DNA of 28,586 nucleotides from Pectinatus sp. (GTDB lineage: Bacteria; Bacillota; Negativicutes; Selenomonadales; Selenomonadaceae). The DNA is taken from positions 1-28,586 of the forward strand of contig JAHHSQ010000018.1 of NCBI GenBank assembly GCA_020025135.1, in the 5' to 3' direction. A program made the position numbers and the translations under genes. The notes below the pieces were generated by a model. The model saw only the letters and a program-made list of their open reading frames with translations, was not told the origin of the DNA and searched no databases. Shown one piece after another: positions 9,202-16,277 of the stretch. Each line of letters begins with the position of its first letter. Within the stretch, counting starts at the first letter, position 1.

Positions 9202-10383
9202 ATGAATATGAACCAGACAAGTGATATTAAATTAGACGATTTATTAAATAGTGTTCCCAAACAGCAACAGGTAACTAATCCGCAACAAGAAGCATTAACT
9301 CCTGTGCAAGAAATCGCTAAGGTGGAAGAAACGACGCGACAATTTTCTCCAGAAGATAGGAAGAAAATCGAGGCCATTAAAGCGAGCATTAATTTACAGG
9401 ATACAGTTAACACCCTGCAGTACGGCGTGCAGGCTCAAAAAGAAATGACCGATTTTTCTAATCATATTTTATCGGGTACGCGTTCTTGTGACAGTGGCTA
9501 TGTTGGTGAATTACTAAACAATGTTTTGCATGATGTGCAGAGTTTCCGTGCTGATGATTCCGAGAAGAGTTTTTGGCAAAAGTTGCCTTTTGTCAACAAA
9601 GTAGAAAATCGCATTGCCAAAGCGCGTTCTTCCTATCAGAAGCTTTCTGTTCAGATTGAGCGCGTTCAAATTGAACTCGATAAAGCGGTTGTCAATATGC
9701 TCAAGGATATTAAGATGTTTGACAACATGTACGATAAAAATTTGAATTACTTTAAACAAGTAGAGCTCTATATTCAGGCCGGAGAAGAAGAAATTGCCCA
9801 GATGCGTGAAACGGTTTTACCGCGCCTCAAGCAAGAAGCCGCCAATTCCAACAATCCGATGGCCGAACAGGTCGTGCGTGACTTTGAAAGCAAGGTTAAT
9901 CGCTTTGAACAGAAAATTCACAATATGAAAATCAGCAAGACGGTCGCCATCCAAACGGCGCCGCAAATTCGCCTTTTGCAGAACAATGACAAGAGTTTGG
10001 TAGAACAGATTCAAGATGTTAAATATAATGTCATTCCGATATGGAAAAATCAGATGGTCATGTCTCTTGGTTTGATGAACCAAGAACGCGTAGTTAAGCT
10101 CAATCAGCGCATTAACGATACCACTAATGAGCTTTTGAAACGTAATTCAGAAATGCTCAAGAATAATAGCATTGAGGTAGCTAAAGCCAATGAACGAAGC
10201 ATAGTGGATATTGAAACTTTGCAAAAAGTGAATGACGATTTGATTAGTGCTATTCAAGAAACCATTAAAATCCAAGAAGACGGTCGCCAGAAGCGTCAAG
10301 AAGCAGAGGCCAGCTTGGTAAAAATCGAAGAACAGTTAAAAGAAGCGCTCTTGCAAAATAGCTCTCAGGGAAATCTCAGCTGA
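9202..10383 (+). CDS. TelA-family toxic anion resistance protein
   Basis: The 393 residues are nearly all helix with long coiled-coil stretches, which is typical of TelA (PF05816-type) proteins; the conserved C-terminal half is the part around KYNVIPIWKNQM and the Asn/Glu-rich helices after it. There is no membrane segment, so it is probably cytoplasmic and may bind the XpaC/TM2 protein encoded 41 nt upstream. The start is uncertain: ATG 9202 and ATG 9208 are both possible, with only a weak GGGCGG before them. Upstream, AGGGG and CCCCT at 9181-9192 could form a small hairpin. Family members have been linked to tellurite and other stress resistance, but the biochemical function is not established. 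Confidence 0.88.
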   Translation: MNMNQTSDIKLDDLLNSVPKQQQVTNPQQEALTPVQEIAKVEETTRQFSPEDRKKIEAIKASINLQDTVNTLQYGVQAQKEMTDFSNHILSGTRSCDSGYVGELLNNVLHDVQSFRADDSEKSFWQKLPFVNKVENRIAKARSSYQKLSVQIERVQIELDKAVVNMLKDIKMFDNMYDKNLNYFKQVELYIQAGEEEIAQMRETVLPRLKQEAANSNNPMAEQVVRDFESKVNRFEQKIHNMKISKTVAIQTAPQIRLLQNNDKSLVEQIQDVKYNVIPIWKNQMVMSLGLMNQERVVKLNQRINDTTNELLKRNSEMLKNNSIEVAKANERSIVDIETLQKVNDDLISAIQETIKIQEDGRQKRQEAEASLVKIEEQLKEALLQNSSQGNLS

Positions 10384-11205
10384 TTAACTTTGCCAACTGC
10401 AGTAGACAGCGAGCAGACCAGACTGATGCTCAACTGTGCATGGTTGATTTTTTTCGGCGAGAATATTGCTTATTGCATAGGGAAAGTCGCGTTTTAGTTC
10501 ACTTGCAGTGAGATTCCAAAAAGTACCACTGGTAGTTACTCCTCGGCAAATAGTGCTTATAGGTAGCAATGAAAGGGCCAAAGGCGGTTTGTGAAAGTTC
10601 AAGGTCAATTTGCATTTGGGCGGTAAGAAATAAAGGCATTCTTTATCATCGGCACAACAAAGATAAGGGTGCGTTTGGCTGAATTTGGCCAAAGTGAAGA
10701 TGAGACTGTACAGGTGGTCGAACCTTCCGCCCCACACACCAGTGATGAGAATATTGCTAGTAGGGGCAAAATTTTGGGCTATTATATCTAAGAGAAATTG
10801 GCTGTCCGTAAAATCCTTGGCACGAGGGAGAGGATATTGATGCGGACAGCTTTCTTTTAACCAATGCGCTGTTTCTATGGCACAACTGTCGCCGTCTCCC
10901 ACCCAGATTGTAGGCGGTGTAGATAAGGCTCGGCAGTAATCAGCTCCCTTATCGGCACAACAGATTTTTCGTTTGCTAGCAACTGTTTTTAGCCATTGAT
11001 GAGCAGGCTCTCTTCCTCCCGCTATCAATAAAAGAGTTTCTTCGTTGGGGGAAGCTAGATTGTTACCGGCAAGGTCAATGCTTAGTTGTGGGAGAGTAAA
11101 AATTTGCATATCTTTATACCAATGTTTCTCCTCACGGAGCAACGTTTTTCCTTTCTTTATTTTTCTTTGCCGATAATTAGGCATTACTTGGGGCGAGAAA
11201 AACAT
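10384..11205 (-). CDS. thiamine pyrophosphokinase-like protein
   Basis: Thiamine pyrophosphokinases transfer pyrophosphate from ATP to thiamine to make TPP. The family motifs are in order: CADKGADYC, then VGDGDSC (GDxDS), then AKDFTDSQFLLD (KDxTD), then GVWGGRFDH. The C-terminal domain is more diverged. The longest frame gives 273 residues, more than the ~210 usual for the family, and no ribosome site precedes ATG 11205. A TTG at 11142 with AAAGGA upstream, or the ATG at 11109 (MQIFTL), may be the true start. Its stop codon directly abuts the telA stop on the other strand, with no room for a terminator between. It is transcribed against its neighbours and looks like a single-gene unit. Confidence 0.8.
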   Translation of the reverse strand: MFFSPQVMPNYRQRKIKKGKTLLREEKHWYKDMQIFTLPQLSIDLAGNNLASPNEETLLLIAGGREPAHQWLKTVASKRKICCADKGADYCRALSTPPTIWVGDGDSCAIETAHWLKESCPHQYPLPRAKDFTDSQFLLDIIAQNFAPTSNILITGVWGGRFDHLYSLIFTLAKFSQTHPYLCCADDKECLYFLPPKCKLTLNFHKPPLALSLLPISTICRGVTTSGTFWNLTASELKRDFPYAISNILAEKNQPCTVEHQSGLLAVYCSWQS

Positions 11206-11285
11206 ATTATGAATGATTTATTAAAAATGTCGTGTATAATACTCCTGCGTTATGAATGAAGATGTGGAGCGTTATAAAAGTCATT

Positions 11286-11314
11286 TTGTAACTATTTTTG
11301 ATATATGGTAAAAT
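11286..11314 (+). promoter_or_regulatory. promoter for the UPF0173-miaA-hfq operon
   Basis: TTGTAA at 11286-11291 and TAAAAT at 11309-11314 are separated by the ideal 17 bp, with a TGG immediately before the -10 (extended type). It lies about 50 nt upstream of the ATG at 11365. A further TATAAT at 11235-11240 has no matching -35. Confidence 0.65.
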
Positions 11315-11364
11315 AACAAGGGCAGAACGTAAATTTATTGCCGTTAGGCAGAATGGAGTTTATA

Positions 11365-12033
11365 ATGATTAGATATAATTATTATGGTCATTCTTGTTTT
11401 TCTTTAGAAACAGGACACGGTGTTATTTTGGTAGACCCTTTTTTCACTGATAATCCTAAGACCAAGGTAAAAGCAGAAGATGTAAAATGCCAGTACATAT
11501 TGGTATCCCATGCTCATTTTGACCATTTAGGTGACGCGGCAGTAATTGCTAAAAATAATGATGCCACTATTATCGCTGTACCGGAGGTTCTTTCCCTCTG
11601 TAAAGGTGTGAAAACTTGCCCAATGAACATTGGCGGTTCCATGAGCTTTCCCTTTGGCATGGTGCGCATGACCTTGGCCGTACACAGTAGTGGCGTAGCC
11701 GGTGGCATTGCTTGCGGTTATGTCATTGTTCTCAAAGATGGTCCGACAGTTTATTATGCCGGTGATACCGCTCTTTTCACCGATATGAAGATTATCGGCG
11801 CCAAGGAACGTATCGACTATGCCATCTTGCCAATTGGCGATAATTATACGATGGGAAAAGAGGATGCCGCACGGGCAGCTCAATTCCTCAATGCTCACAA
11901 TGTTATTCCAGTGCATTATAATACATGGCCTTCTATAGAACAAGACCCCTATGAATTTAAAGAGATGGCAGAAAAACTGGCGATGGTCGACGTCCATGTC
12001 GTCAATCCTGACACCAGTATTGAATTGAAGTGA
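11365..12033 (+). CDS. UPF0173 metal-dependent hydrolase (metallo-beta-lactamase fold)
   Basis: A 222-residue protein of the metallo-beta-lactamase superfamily, close to the ~227 usual for UPF0173 (YtkL-type). It begins MIRYNYYGHSCFSLE, the normal family N terminus. The zinc-binding HxHxDH is H49-A-H51-F-D53-H54; a further VYYAGDT motif and the late VIPVHYNTWP motif complete the metal site. The frame opens earlier, but ATG 11365 has GGAG six bases upstream. The substrate is unknown. The stop codon overlaps a GTG that could start miaA, so the two genes are tightly linked. Confidence 0.9.
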   Translation: MIRYNYYGHSCFSLETGHGVILVDPFFTDNPKTKVKAEDVKCQYILVSHAHFDHLGDAAVIAKNNDATIIAVPEVLSLCKGVKTCPMNIGGSMSFPFGMVRMTLAVHSSGVAGGIACGYVIVLKDGPTVYYAGDTALFTDMKIIGAKERIDYAILPIGDNYTMGKEDAARAAQFLNAHNVIPVHYNTWPSIEQDPYEFKEMAEKLAMVDVHVVNPDTSIELK

Positions 12034-12035
12034 CG

Positions 12036-12980
12036 ATGGCACAAAAGCCCATGGAAAAACTGATTGTCATTTTGGGGGCGACGGCAGTCGGAAAAACCGA
12101 TTTGAGTATTGCCCTCGCCAAGGATTTAAAGACGGAGATTATTTCGGGGGATTCTCTTTTAGTATATCGCCACTTTGATATAGGCACGGCCAAGCCCAGC
12201 TTGGCGGAAAGGCAGGGAATTCCCCATCATCTCATTGATATTTGCTCTTATCGTGACGATTATAATGTTGCCACTTTTTGCCGGGAAGCTCGGCAATTGG
12301 TGACCAAAATAAATCGCGCTGGCAAAATACCGATACTAGCTGGCGGAACTGGTCTTTATATCAAGGCGCTTTTGGAAAATTACGCTTTTCAGGAGGCTCC
12401 AACAGACCTAGTTTATCGGGCAGAGCTAGAATCCCTTTTGGCTAAGGAGGGACTACCGTTTCTCTATGCCCTTTTGCAACAAAAAGCGCCAGATTATGCT
12501 GGTCATTTGAAGGCGAATGATTCTGCGCGCATCATGCGAGCTTTGGAGGTACTGCATGCTGGCGAAATACCTAAGTGGCAAGTACCGACCCATGAGGTGT
12601 GTTATGATGCCTTAGTAATCGGTCTTGCTCGAACGCGTGAGCATATCTATGCACGGATTAATGCTCGCGTCGATAAGATGATGCAAGCGGGCTGGTTAGA
12701 AGAAGTGGAAAGTCTTTTAGCAGATGGCATTCCGCGCACGGCCCGCCCAATGCAGTCACTGGGATATAAGCAGTTAAACGAGTTTTTGGCTGGTGAATGT
12801 GATTTCTCTGCGGCAGTTGCTTCCACTAAACAAGCGACGAGGCACTTTGCTAAGCGTCAATTTACTTGGTATCGTAAGATGCCTTACATTCACTGGATTT
12901 CTTTAGAGAATAAAGATTTTTCCACTGCGAAAGCGGAGTTGGAGGCTTTGGTAGGGAAGCGTTTTCCAGCAGAAGTTTAA
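12036..12980 (+). CDS. miaA: tRNA dimethylallyltransferase MiaA
   Basis: Transfers the dimethylallyl group from DMAPP to N6 of A37 in tRNAs reading UNN codons, making the i6A that MiaB (1178-2503) then thiolates and methylates. With the ATG at 12036 the protein has 314 residues, a normal length. The P-loop is GATAVGKT at 14-21. The next motif, SGDSLLVYRHFDIGTAKP, matches the family's (S/A)DS-x-x-VY-x-x-xDIGTAKP. Others are HHLID and LAGGTGLYIKALL. A GTG at 12030 and an ATG at 12051 are alternative starts; none has a strong ribosome site, consistent with coupling to the preceding gene. hfq follows directly, the usual miaA-hfq order. Confidence 0.97.
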   Translation: MAQKPMEKLIVILGATAVGKTDLSIALAKDLKTEIISGDSLLVYRHFDIGTAKPSLAERQGIPHHLIDICSYRDDYNVATFCREARQLVTKINRAGKIPILAGGTGLYIKALLENYAFQEAPTDLVYRAELESLLAKEGLPFLYALLQQKAPDYAGHLKANDSARIMRALEVLHAGEIPKWQVPTHEVCYDALVIGLARTREHIYARINARVDKMMQAGWLEEVESLLADGIPRTARPMQSLGYKQLNEFLAGECDFSAAVASTKQATRHFAKRQFTWYRKMPYIHWISLENKDFSTAKAELEALVGKRFPAEV

Positions 12981-12995
12981 ATGAAGGTAAAAAAT

Positions 12996-13241
12996 ATGTT
13001 AAAATCAATCAATTTGCAAGAACATTATTTAAATCAGATTCGCAAAGAAAATGTCGATGTCGTCATTTATCTACTAAATGGGTTTCAAGTGCGAGGGCGA
13101 GTCATCGGCTTTGACAATTTTACCATCATTATCGAAAATGATGGTAAACAGCAGTTGATTTACAAGCATGCCGTTTCCACTATTACCACTGCCCACAGTG
13201 TGAAAGTAAATTTAGCTGAAGCAAGTACTTCCGCAAAATAA
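12996..13241 (+). CDS. hfq: RNA chaperone Hfq
   Basis: An Sm-like hexameric RNA-binding protein that promotes sRNA-mRNA pairing. The Sm1 region runs through VVIYLLNGFQVRGRV and FDNFTIIIE, and Sm2 is YKHAVSTI (family consensus YKHAISTI). The ATG at 12996 has AAGG at 12984-12987 upstream and gives 81 residues starting MLKSINLQEHYLNQ. An ATG at 12981, one base after the miaA stop, would add five residues. The C-terminal tail is short, as in Gram-positive Hfq. It is the last gene of this operon; no terminator is visible before the infC promoter. Confidence 0.96.
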   Translation: MLKSINLQEHYLNQIRKENVDVVIYLLNGFQVRGRVIGFDNFTIIIENDGKQQLIYKHAVSTITTAHSVKVNLAEASTSAK

Positions 13242-13245
13242 AGAG

Positions 13246-13274
13246 TTGACAATTTATGTGTAGTGTAGTATTAT
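13246..13274 (+). promoter_or_regulatory. strong promoter of infC-rpmI-rplT
   Basis: Perfect TTGACA at 13246-13251, 17-bp spacer, TATTAT at 13269-13274. Transcription should start near 13281, giving a leader of about 130 nt before infC. It begins 5 nt after the hfq stop codon. Confidence 0.85.
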
Positions 13275-13280
13275 AGTCAT

Positions 13281-13384
13281 TGCTTATTTAAGTAGAAGCT
13301 GCCACTTCTCACCTGTAGATGGATAGTCTGACGGGTTAAAATTATGTTTCGGAATAGAGGGTGGCTTTGTGTCGCCCTTTTTTA
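13281..13384 (+). promoter_or_regulatory. infC leader, probable L20-type attenuator
   Basis: Visible pairings, in order: hairpin AGAAG (13294-13298) with CTTCT (13305-13309); stem ACCTG (13311-13315) with CGGGT (13332-13336); then the terminator at 13359-13383. GCCAC at 13301-13305 can instead pair with GTGGC at 13361-13365, which would dismantle both the first hairpin and the terminator. This is the logic of an attenuator. In B. subtilis the infC-rpmI-rplT leader is controlled by ribosomal protein L20, the product of the last gene. That the same applies here is inference from gene order and structure. Confidence 0.6.
13358..13383 (+). terminator. intrinsic terminator within the infC leader
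   Basis: GGGTGGC (13359-13365), loop TTTGT, and GTCGCCC (13371-13377) pair over 7 bp with two G-U pairs, followed by six T. It lies between promoter and start codon, so it must act as a conditional (attenuation) terminator. Confidence 0.7.
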
Positions 13385-13410
13385 TTTTGGTTTGAAAGAG
13401 GTGAATTTTT

Positions 13411-13926
13411 ATTAGCAAAGATAATTTGAGAATTAATAATGAAATAAGAGTAAGAGAAGTTCGTGTTACTAACGTGAATGGTGAGCAGTTGGGCATTATG
13501 CCGACAAATAAGGCCCTAGCTTTGGCGGAACAAGCACATTTAGATTTAGTAGAAGTGGCACCAAAGGCTAAACCGCCTGTTTGCCGTATCATGGATTTTG
13601 GCAAATATCGTTATGAACAACAAAAACGTGAAAAGGAAGCACGCAAGAAACAGAAGGTTATCACCGTTAAAGAAGTGAAATTGCGTCCTAATATTGAAAA
13701 ACATGATTTTGATGTTAAAACGAAAAATGCACTGCGGTTCATTAATGATGGTAATAAGGTAAAAGTTACTATCATGTTTCGCGGTAGAGAGCTCTCTCAC
13801 CCAGAATTGGGCAGAGATTTGCTCTTAAAAGTAGCTGATGCTCTGAAAGAATATATTACAGTAGAGAGAGAGCCAAAGCTCGAAGGCAAAAATATGATTA
13901 TGATTCTAGCGCCACGAGCTAAATAA
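13411..13926 (+). CDS. infC: translation initiation factor IF-3 (ATT start codon)
   Basis: IF-3 binds the 30S subunit, prevents early 50S joining and checks the start codon. The N-terminal domain contains IRVREVRV and the linker region has AKPPVCRIMDFGKYRYEQQ; the C-terminal domain follows, with VKVTIMFRGRE. A TTG at 13426 would cut off the first residues. The true start is almost certainly ATT at 13411: it follows AGAGGTG (13397-13403) by 7 nt, an in-frame TGA closes the frame just upstream, and the resulting 171-residue N terminus MSKDNLRINNEIRV matches Gram-positive IF-3. ATT starts are characteristic of infC and permit autoregulation, because IF-3 discriminates against such codons. Confidence 0.95.
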   Translation: MSKDNLRINNEIRVREVRVTNVNGEQLGIMPTNKALALAEQAHLDLVEVAPKAKPPVCRIMDFGKYRYEQQKREKEARKKQKVITVKEVKLRPNIEKHDFDVKTKNALRFINDGNKVKVTIMFRGRELSHPELGRDLLLKVADALKEYITVEREPKLEGKNMIMILAPRAK

Positions 13927-13941
13927 GGAGGATATTTAATA

Positions 13942-14139
13942 ATGCCAAAGATGAAGACACGCCGTGCAGCAGCAAAACGCTTTTCTGTAACCGGCACAGG
14001 AAAATATAAGAGAAACAAGGCTTTCAAAAGCCATATCTTAGAAAGTAAATCTCCGAAACGCAAACGCAATCTGAGAAAAGCTGCCATTATTACAAGCCAT
14101 GACCACAACCGCGTTAGCAGAATGTTGCCATACGCTTAA
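13942..14139 (+). CDS. rpmI: 50S ribosomal protein L35
   Basis: A 65-residue basic protein beginning MPKMKTRRAAAKRF, the standard L35 N terminus, followed by GTGKYKRNKAFKSHIL. Full length. It is preceded by a strong AAGGAGG at 13926-13932 and sits in the conserved order infC-rpmI-rplT. Confidence 0.98.
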   Translation: MPKMKTRRAAAKRFSVTGTGKYKRNKAFKSHILESKSPKRKRNLRKAAIITSHDHNRVSRMLPYA

Positions 14140-14168
14140 TAAAAGATAATTTAGGGGGATTCACATAA

Positions 14169-14522
14169 ATGCCAAGAACAAAAACCGGCGTGACCGCACA
14201 TGCACGCCATAAAAAAATATTAAAATTAGCCAAAGGCTATAAGGGCTCTAAAAGCAAACAGTTTAAAAAAGCTAATGAAACAGTAATGAAAGCGCTTTAC
14301 TATGCTCGTAGAGATAGAAGAGCTAAAAAAGGCGATTTCCGCAAACTTTGGATTGCCCGTATCAATGCCGCTGCTCGTATCCATGGCATTTCTTACAGCC
14401 GTTTGATTTGCGGTTTAACTAAGGCCGGCGTAGAAGTAAATAGAAAAATGATGGCTGATTTAGCTGTTCATGATATCGAAGCATTTGCTCAGTTGGTAGA
14501 AGTAGCTAAACAACATCAATAA
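14169..14522 (+). CDS. rplT: 50S ribosomal protein L20
   Basis: A 117-residue protein that nucleates 50S assembly by binding 23S rRNA. It starts MPRTKTGVTAHARHKKILK and contains YYARRDRRAKKGDFRKLWI and NAAARIHGISYSRLI, all standard L20. AGGGGG lies about 11 nt upstream of the ATG. As the last gene of the operon it is the likely feedback regulator of the infC leader described at 13281-13384. Confidence 0.98.
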   Translation: MPRTKTGVTAHARHKKILKLAKGYKGSKSKQFKKANETVMKALYYARRDRRAKKGDFRKLWIARINAAARIHGISYSRLICGLTKAGVEVNRKMMADLAVHDIEAFAQLVEVAKQHQ

Positions 14523-14527
14523 TATTA

Positions 14528-14565
14528 GACGAATCCGGCTTATCTTTTGGTGAGCCGGATTTGTC
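14528..14565 (+). terminator. long hairpin after rplT, probable terminator
   Basis: GACGAATCCGGCT (14528-14540) pairs with AGCCGGATTTGTC (14553-14565) over 13 bp with one G-U pair and a 12-nt loop. It begins 5 nt after the rplT stop. No T tract follows, so it may slow transcription or protect the mRNA 3' end rather than act as a classical intrinsic terminator. Confidence 0.5.
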
Positions 14566-14687
14566 CGTTAAGTGCTTATTAGTAGCATTTACCACAAGTG
14601 CCGTAAAGCCCCTGCCCTTAGGCATGAGGATATAAGGCATATCCACCGAATTTGCGTAAGAAATTGAAGGTGGATTATAGTATATAG

Positions 14688-14716
14688 TTGTAAGTTATAT
14701 ATCTGCACATTATTAT
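14688..14716 (+). promoter_or_regulatory. promoter inside the IS remnant
   Basis: TTGTAA at 14688-14693 and TATTAT at 14711-14716 with an exact 17-bp spacer. It lies just upstream of the tnpA-like ATG at 14723 and was probably the transposase promoter. It points towards dapL with no evident terminator in between, so it may now contribute to dapL transcription. Confidence 0.5.
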
Positions 14717-14722
14717 ATAGGC

Positions 14723-14794
14723 ATGAGCAAGATAACATACAAATCTAATCATAAAAATGGGCAGGGCATTGTCCATTGTGGAGAGAACTCGTAA
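14723..14794 (+). pseudogene. remnant of tnpA (IS200-type transposase) start
   Basis: A 23-codon frame starting MSKITYKSNHKN and ending at TAA 14792. The KITYKSN opening resembles the first residues of IS200/IS605 TnpA transposases, but the catalytic HUH and Tyr regions are absent. The remaining 11 codons (GQGIVHCGENS) are of unclear origin, possibly from the element's far end after an internal deletion. Not functional as a transposase. Confidence 0.45.
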
Positions 14795-14869
14795 GACCTG
14801 CTATTTCAGTAGGCAAGGTTCGCTAATATCCCATAATCTCTCGGCTTTAGCCGTGGGGAGTATGTCAAT

Positions 14870-14954
14870 AAGGTACAGACCTTCGAACTGAGCAGGGGCA
14901 GTCGGAGGTTAAAAGTAGTATTTGAAAGGCGGGTAACTGCTGTCACCTCTGCTC
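14870..14954 (+). other. structured leader upstream of dapL
   Basis: Immediately after the IS remnant, AAGGT/ACCTT form a 5-bp hairpin (14870-14883). Next, GAGCAGGGG (14890-14898) pairs with CCTCTGCTC (14946-14954) over 9 bp with one G-U pair, and CAGT (14899-14902) with ACTG (14936-14939) extends the same helix inward across a small asymmetric loop. It is likely an RNA element or a nested hairpin of unknown role. I could not match it to the lysine riboswitch or another known riboswitch. No other gene is visible between rplT and dapL. Confidence 0.45.
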
Positions 14955-15023
14955 ATGGACAGTTATTTGTTGACGAAAGTTAACTATTCAGAAGTCCGTG
15001 GTTTTATGTCAGCAGGAGAAAAA

Positions 15024-16262
15024 ATGGCATCAATCAATGAAAATTATCTGAAATTGCCAGGCAACTATCTTTTTGCCGAAGTTGCTAAGAGAGTGAAGCA
15101 ATTTCGCGCAGAACACCCTCAGGCAAATGTGATTAGCCTCGGTATCGGCGATGTGACGGAACCTTTAGCTCCTACTGTCATCAATGCCTTGCATAAAGCC
15201 ACCGATGAGATGGCTAAGAAAGACACTTTTCGTGGCTATGGACCAGACCAAGGATATGCCTTTTTGCGTGAGGCCATAGTGCGCACTATCTACAAGAATA
15301 GGGGCGTAGATGTGACACCAGAAGAAGTTTTTGTCAGTGATGGTGCTAAAAGTGATTGTGGCAATATCCAAGAAATTTTCGGCTTAGACAATGTCATCGC
15401 CATCAGCGACCCTGTTTATCCGGTTTATCTTGACACCAATGTCATGGCAGGCAGAACTGGTTTGTATGATGCAGAAAAACAGCAATTTGCTGGTGTCGTT
15501 TACATGCCGTGTACGGAAGAAAATGGTTTTGTTCCGCAGTTGCCTAAGGAACACGTCGACCTTATTTATCTGTGTTCGCCCAATAATCCGACTGGTACAG
15601 CCTTAAAGAAATCAGAACTGGAAAAGTGGGTGGAGTTTGCACGTCAAGAAAAGGCTATTATCCTCTACGATGCTGCTTATTCCTACTATATCACGGAAGA
15701 TGATGTGCCACGTACCATTTACGAAGTGGCTGGCGCTAAAGAAGTAGCAATAGAATTTCGTTCTTTCTCCAAGACGGCAGGTTTTACCGGCATGCGTTGT
15801 GGTTATACAGTCGTGCCAAAAGGATTGATGGGATATACCAAGACTGGTGAGAAGGTCAGCTTGCACCAGCTTTGGCAGCGTCGTCATGCCACTCGTTTTA
15901 ACGGCACGCCGTACATCATTCAGCGGGCTGCAGAAGCTGTTCTTACCGAACAAGGACAACGAGAAATCAAGCAGACCATTCAGTATTATATGGAAAATGC
16001 CAAATTGCTCTGTGCTGGCTTACAAAAAATCGGCATTGAGTATATAGGCGGTGTCAATGCGCCTTATATTTGGTTAAAAACTCCAGACGGCATGTCGTCT
16101 TGGAAGTTTTTCGATAAATTATTAGAAGTAACTCATCTAGTGGGAACACCGGGCTCCGGATTTGGTCCTTCGGGAGAAGGTTATTTTCGTTTAACCGCTT
16201 TTAATAGCAGAGAAAATACAGAAGAAGCCGTGCAGAGATTACAAACTAAACTGCACATTTAA
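15024..16262 (+). CDS. dapL: LL-diaminopimelate aminotransferase DapL
   Basis: PLP-dependent aminotransferase converting tetrahydrodipicolinate directly to LL-diaminopimelate with glutamate, for lysine and peptidoglycan precursors. The frame opens at 14955, but ATG 15024 has AGGAG five bases upstream and gives the family N terminus MASINENYLKLPGNYLF; 412 residues, normal length. Motifs include VISLGIGDVTEPL, GYGPDQGYAFLREAI, the CSPNNPTGTA loop, YDAAYS, and the PLP lysine K250 in RSFSKTAGFTGMR. The gene lies between an IS remnant and typA, 15 nt before the latter. This route replaces the succinylase or acetylase branches and is common in Negativicutes and some Clostridia. Confidence 0.96.
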   Translation: MASINENYLKLPGNYLFAEVAKRVKQFRAEHPQANVISLGIGDVTEPLAPTVINALHKATDEMAKKDTFRGYGPDQGYAFLREAIVRTIYKNRGVDVTPEEVFVSDGAKSDCGNIQEIFGLDNVIAISDPVYPVYLDTNVMAGRTGLYDAEKQQFAGVVYMPCTEENGFVPQLPKEHVDLIYLCSPNNPTGTALKKSELEKWVEFARQEKAIILYDAAYSYYITEDDVPRTIYEVAGAKEVAIEFRSFSKTAGFTGMRCGYTVVPKGLMGYTKTGEKVSLHQLWQRRHATRFNGTPYIIQRAAEAVLTEQGQREIKQTIQYYMENAKLLCAGLQKIGIEYIGGVNAPYIWLKTPDGMSSWKFFDKLLEVTHLVGTPGSGFGPSGEGYFRLTAFNSRENTEEAVQRLQTKLHI

Positions 16263-16277
16263 TTAAGAGGAGGACTT

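Larger units (their letters stand above)
14593..14868 (+). mobile_element. IS200/IS605-family (IS608-like) remnant with both ends
   Basis: About 276 nt flanked on the left by TTAC (14589-14592) and ending on the right in TCAA (14865-14868), the cleavage tetranucleotides known for IS608. Left end: AAAG at 14605-14608 sits directly before an imperfect hairpin (CCCCTGCC, loop CTTA, GGCATGAGG). In IS608, AAAG is the guide that pairs with TTAC. Right end: a hairpin built on CGGCT-TT-AGCCG lies just before GGGGAGTATGTCAA, the typical right end of TnpB-type elements. Between them lie a 7+5-bp hairpin (14641-14675) and a broken tnpA start; full tnpA and tnpB are missing. The right ~100 nt could still encode an omegaRNA-like transcript. 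It is a decayed or non-autonomous copy. Confidence 0.75.

Noticed and set aside
14870..14954. Lysine riboswitch before dapL
   Set aside because: The conserved lysine-riboswitch core sequences are missing; only generic helices are visible.
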